Positions 62,982-64,000 of a DNA stretch of 64,000 nucleotides are shown here, in pieces; the first letter of the stretch is position 1, and each line of letters starts with the position of its first letter. The stretch covers positions 1 through 64,000 of the forward strand of contig NZ_BSPC01000021.1 in NCBI RefSeq assembly GCF_030160835.1. Direction: 5' to 3'. The position numbers and the translations under genes were made by a program. The notes under the pieces are model-generated. The model did not search any database, was not told where the DNA came from, and saw only the letters and a program-made list of their open reading frames with translations. Origin of the DNA: Labrys miyagiensis (lineage in GTDB: Bacteria; Pseudomonadota; Alphaproteobacteria; Rhizobiales; Labraceae).

Positions 62982-64000
62982 ATGGACTATCGCAAGCTCG
63001 GCAACAGCGGCGCCGTTGTCTCAGCCTATTGCCTGGGAACCATGACATTCGGCCACGAGTCCGACGAGGCCACCTCGTTCGCGCTTATGGACGATTATGT
63101 TGCTGCCGGCGGCAATTTCATCGACACCGCCGACGTCTACAGCACGGGTGTATCCGAGGAAATCATCGGCCGCTGGCTCAAGATCAAGCCGGGCATCACC
63201 AAGGACTTGGTGATCGCCACCAAGGGCCGTTTCCCCATGGGCTCGGGGCCCAACGATCTCGGCCTGTCGCGCAAGCATCTGGGTGCGGCGCTCGATGCCT
63301 CGCTCAAGCGCCTGGGCGTCGAGCAGATCGATCTTTACCAGATGCACGCCTGGGACGCGCTGACGCCGCTCGAAGAGACGCTGCGCTTTCTGGATGACTC
63401 TATCCGTAACGGCAAGATTGCCTATTACGGGTTCTCGAACTTCGTGGGCTGGCACCTGACCAAGGCGGTGTGGCTGGCCAAGACCAATGGCTATGCACCG
63501 CCGGTAACGCTGCAGCCGCAATACAACCTGCTGGTCCGCGACATTGAGCACGAGATCGTACCAGCCGCGCTCGACGCTGATATCGGACTGCTGCCCTGGT
63601 CGCCGTTAGGCGGTGGCTGGCTCTCGGGCAAATACAAGCGCGACCGGATGCCGACGGGCGCAACGCGCCTGGGCGAAAATCCCAAGCGCGGCATGGAGGC
63701 CTTCGATGCCCGCAATGCCAAGCCGATCACCTGGAACGTCATCGGCGCGGTCGAAGACACCGCAAAGGCAGTCGGGGCCAGCATGGCACAGGTTGCCCTG
63801 GCGTGGGTCTCCGCGCAGCCGGCGGTGACCTCGGTTATCCTGGGCGCCCGGACGCGGGAGCAACTGGCCGACAATCTCGGCGCCGCCAAGCTGGCGCTGA
63901 CCAGCGACCAAATTGCTGCGCTCAGCGCAGCGAGCAAGCCGGAGATGTCGGACTATCCATATGGGACAGGCGGCATCGGCCAACGCCATCGAAAGATCGA
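62982..64000 (+). CDS. Aldo/keto reductase (partial, runs off the window)
   Basis: At least 339 residues from ATG 62982 (GGAGGAG eight bases upstream); no stop before the window end, though the family ends soon after this point. AKR features: NFIDTADVYSTGVSEEIIG (Asp, Tyr), VIATKGRFPMG (Lys), IDLYQMHAWDALTPLEET (His), and the NADP-binding VILGARTREQLADNLG. The group resembles YajO/YeaE-type reductases. Probably co-transcribed with the preceding AKR gene. Confidence 0.93.
   Translation, partial: MDYRKLGNSGAVVSAYCLGTMTFGHESDEATSFALMDDYVAAGGNFIDTADVYSTGVSEEIIGRWLKIKPGITKDLVIATKGRFPMGSGPNDLGLSRKHLGAALDASLKRLGVEQIDLYQMHAWDALTPLEETLRFLDDSIRNGKIAYYGFSNFVGWHLTKAVWLAKTNGYAPPVTLQPQYNLLVRDIEHEIVPAALDADIGLLPWSPLGGGWLSGKYKRDRMPTGATRLGENPKRGMEAFDARNAKPITWNVIGAVEDTAKAVGASMAQVALAWVSAQPAVTSVILGARTREQLADNLGAAKLALTSDQIAALSAASKPEMSDYPYGTGGIGQRHRKI

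Noticed and set aside
1-64000. CRISPR arrays, rRNA or tRNA genes
   Set aside because: No regularly spaced repeats and no rRNA or tRNA-like conserved stretches were noticed; the integrase remnant at 23.8 kb has no visible tRNA attachment site beside it.

Overview
The window reads as DNA of an alphaproteobacterium, most likely of the Rhizobiales (Bradyrhizobium or a relative). The grounds are the generally GC-rich coding sequence, a small heat-shock gene with a ROSE-like RNA thermometer leader, GlxA/LysR/MerR regulators with rhizobial-type neighbours, DUF992 and DUF1254 proteins, and a short dispersed repeat of the type common in Bradyrhizobium genomes. I cannot name a species. The region looks like accessory DNA (genomic island or large plasmid). 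It holds three kinds of IS6-type remnant or copy, an intact IS630 element, IS3, integrase and relaxase remnants, a 150-bp inverted-repeat element in three copies, and at least nine broken genes.

Layout. 0.9-3.5 kb: a two-component pair (LuxR-type response regulator, PAS histidine kinase). 3.5-8.7 kb, minus strand: a complete peptide/nickel-type ABC importer whose two ATPases are fused. 9.5-16.4 kb: a Tat-exported alpha/beta hydrolase, an AhpD-like protein, a divergent MFS exporter/MerR pair with a SoxR-box-like dyad, a secreted TPR protein and a small secreted protein. 16.4-17.6 kb: IS6 debris cutting off a response regulator gene. 18.4-23.95 kb: an epoxide hydrolase divergent from a GlxA-type regulator, then decay (alcohol dehydrogenase with an in-frame stop, DUF1254 remnant, integrase tail) around an orphan membrane protein. 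24-26.7 kb: hsp20 operon, IS630, small membrane protein. 27-36 kb: M20 amidohydrolase, TRIC channel, AraC regulator, oxidoreductase, broken cspA, GST-DinB pair with a divergent LysR gene. 36.4-39.9 kb: a very GC-rich six-haem cytochrome gene inside a 78-bp inverted repeat. 40-44 kb: second IS6-type element, three small AT-richer genes with a terminator, IS3 fragment, ParE-type toxin-antitoxin pair, IS6 fragment.

44.4-57.1 kb is the most coherent block. It holds a DUF992 protein, a DUF3141 protein with a PHA-synthase-like triad, phosphotransacetylase, acetate kinase, FabI-type reductase, an Fe-S L-serine dehydratase carrying a Tat-like leader, pyruvate formate-lyase, its activase, and an AspT-family antiporter. 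Together these could take serine to pyruvate, acetyl-CoA plus formate, acetyl phosphate, and acetate plus ATP, that is, substrate-level phosphorylation without oxygen. The block lies between a truncated and a complete IS6 copy in the same orientation. 57.1-64 kb: terminator, orphan genes, relaxase remnant, LysR gene and two aldo/keto reductases, the last running off the window edge.

No rRNA, tRNA or CRISPR array was recognised. All assignments come from reading the sequence and recalled family features; no search was run.
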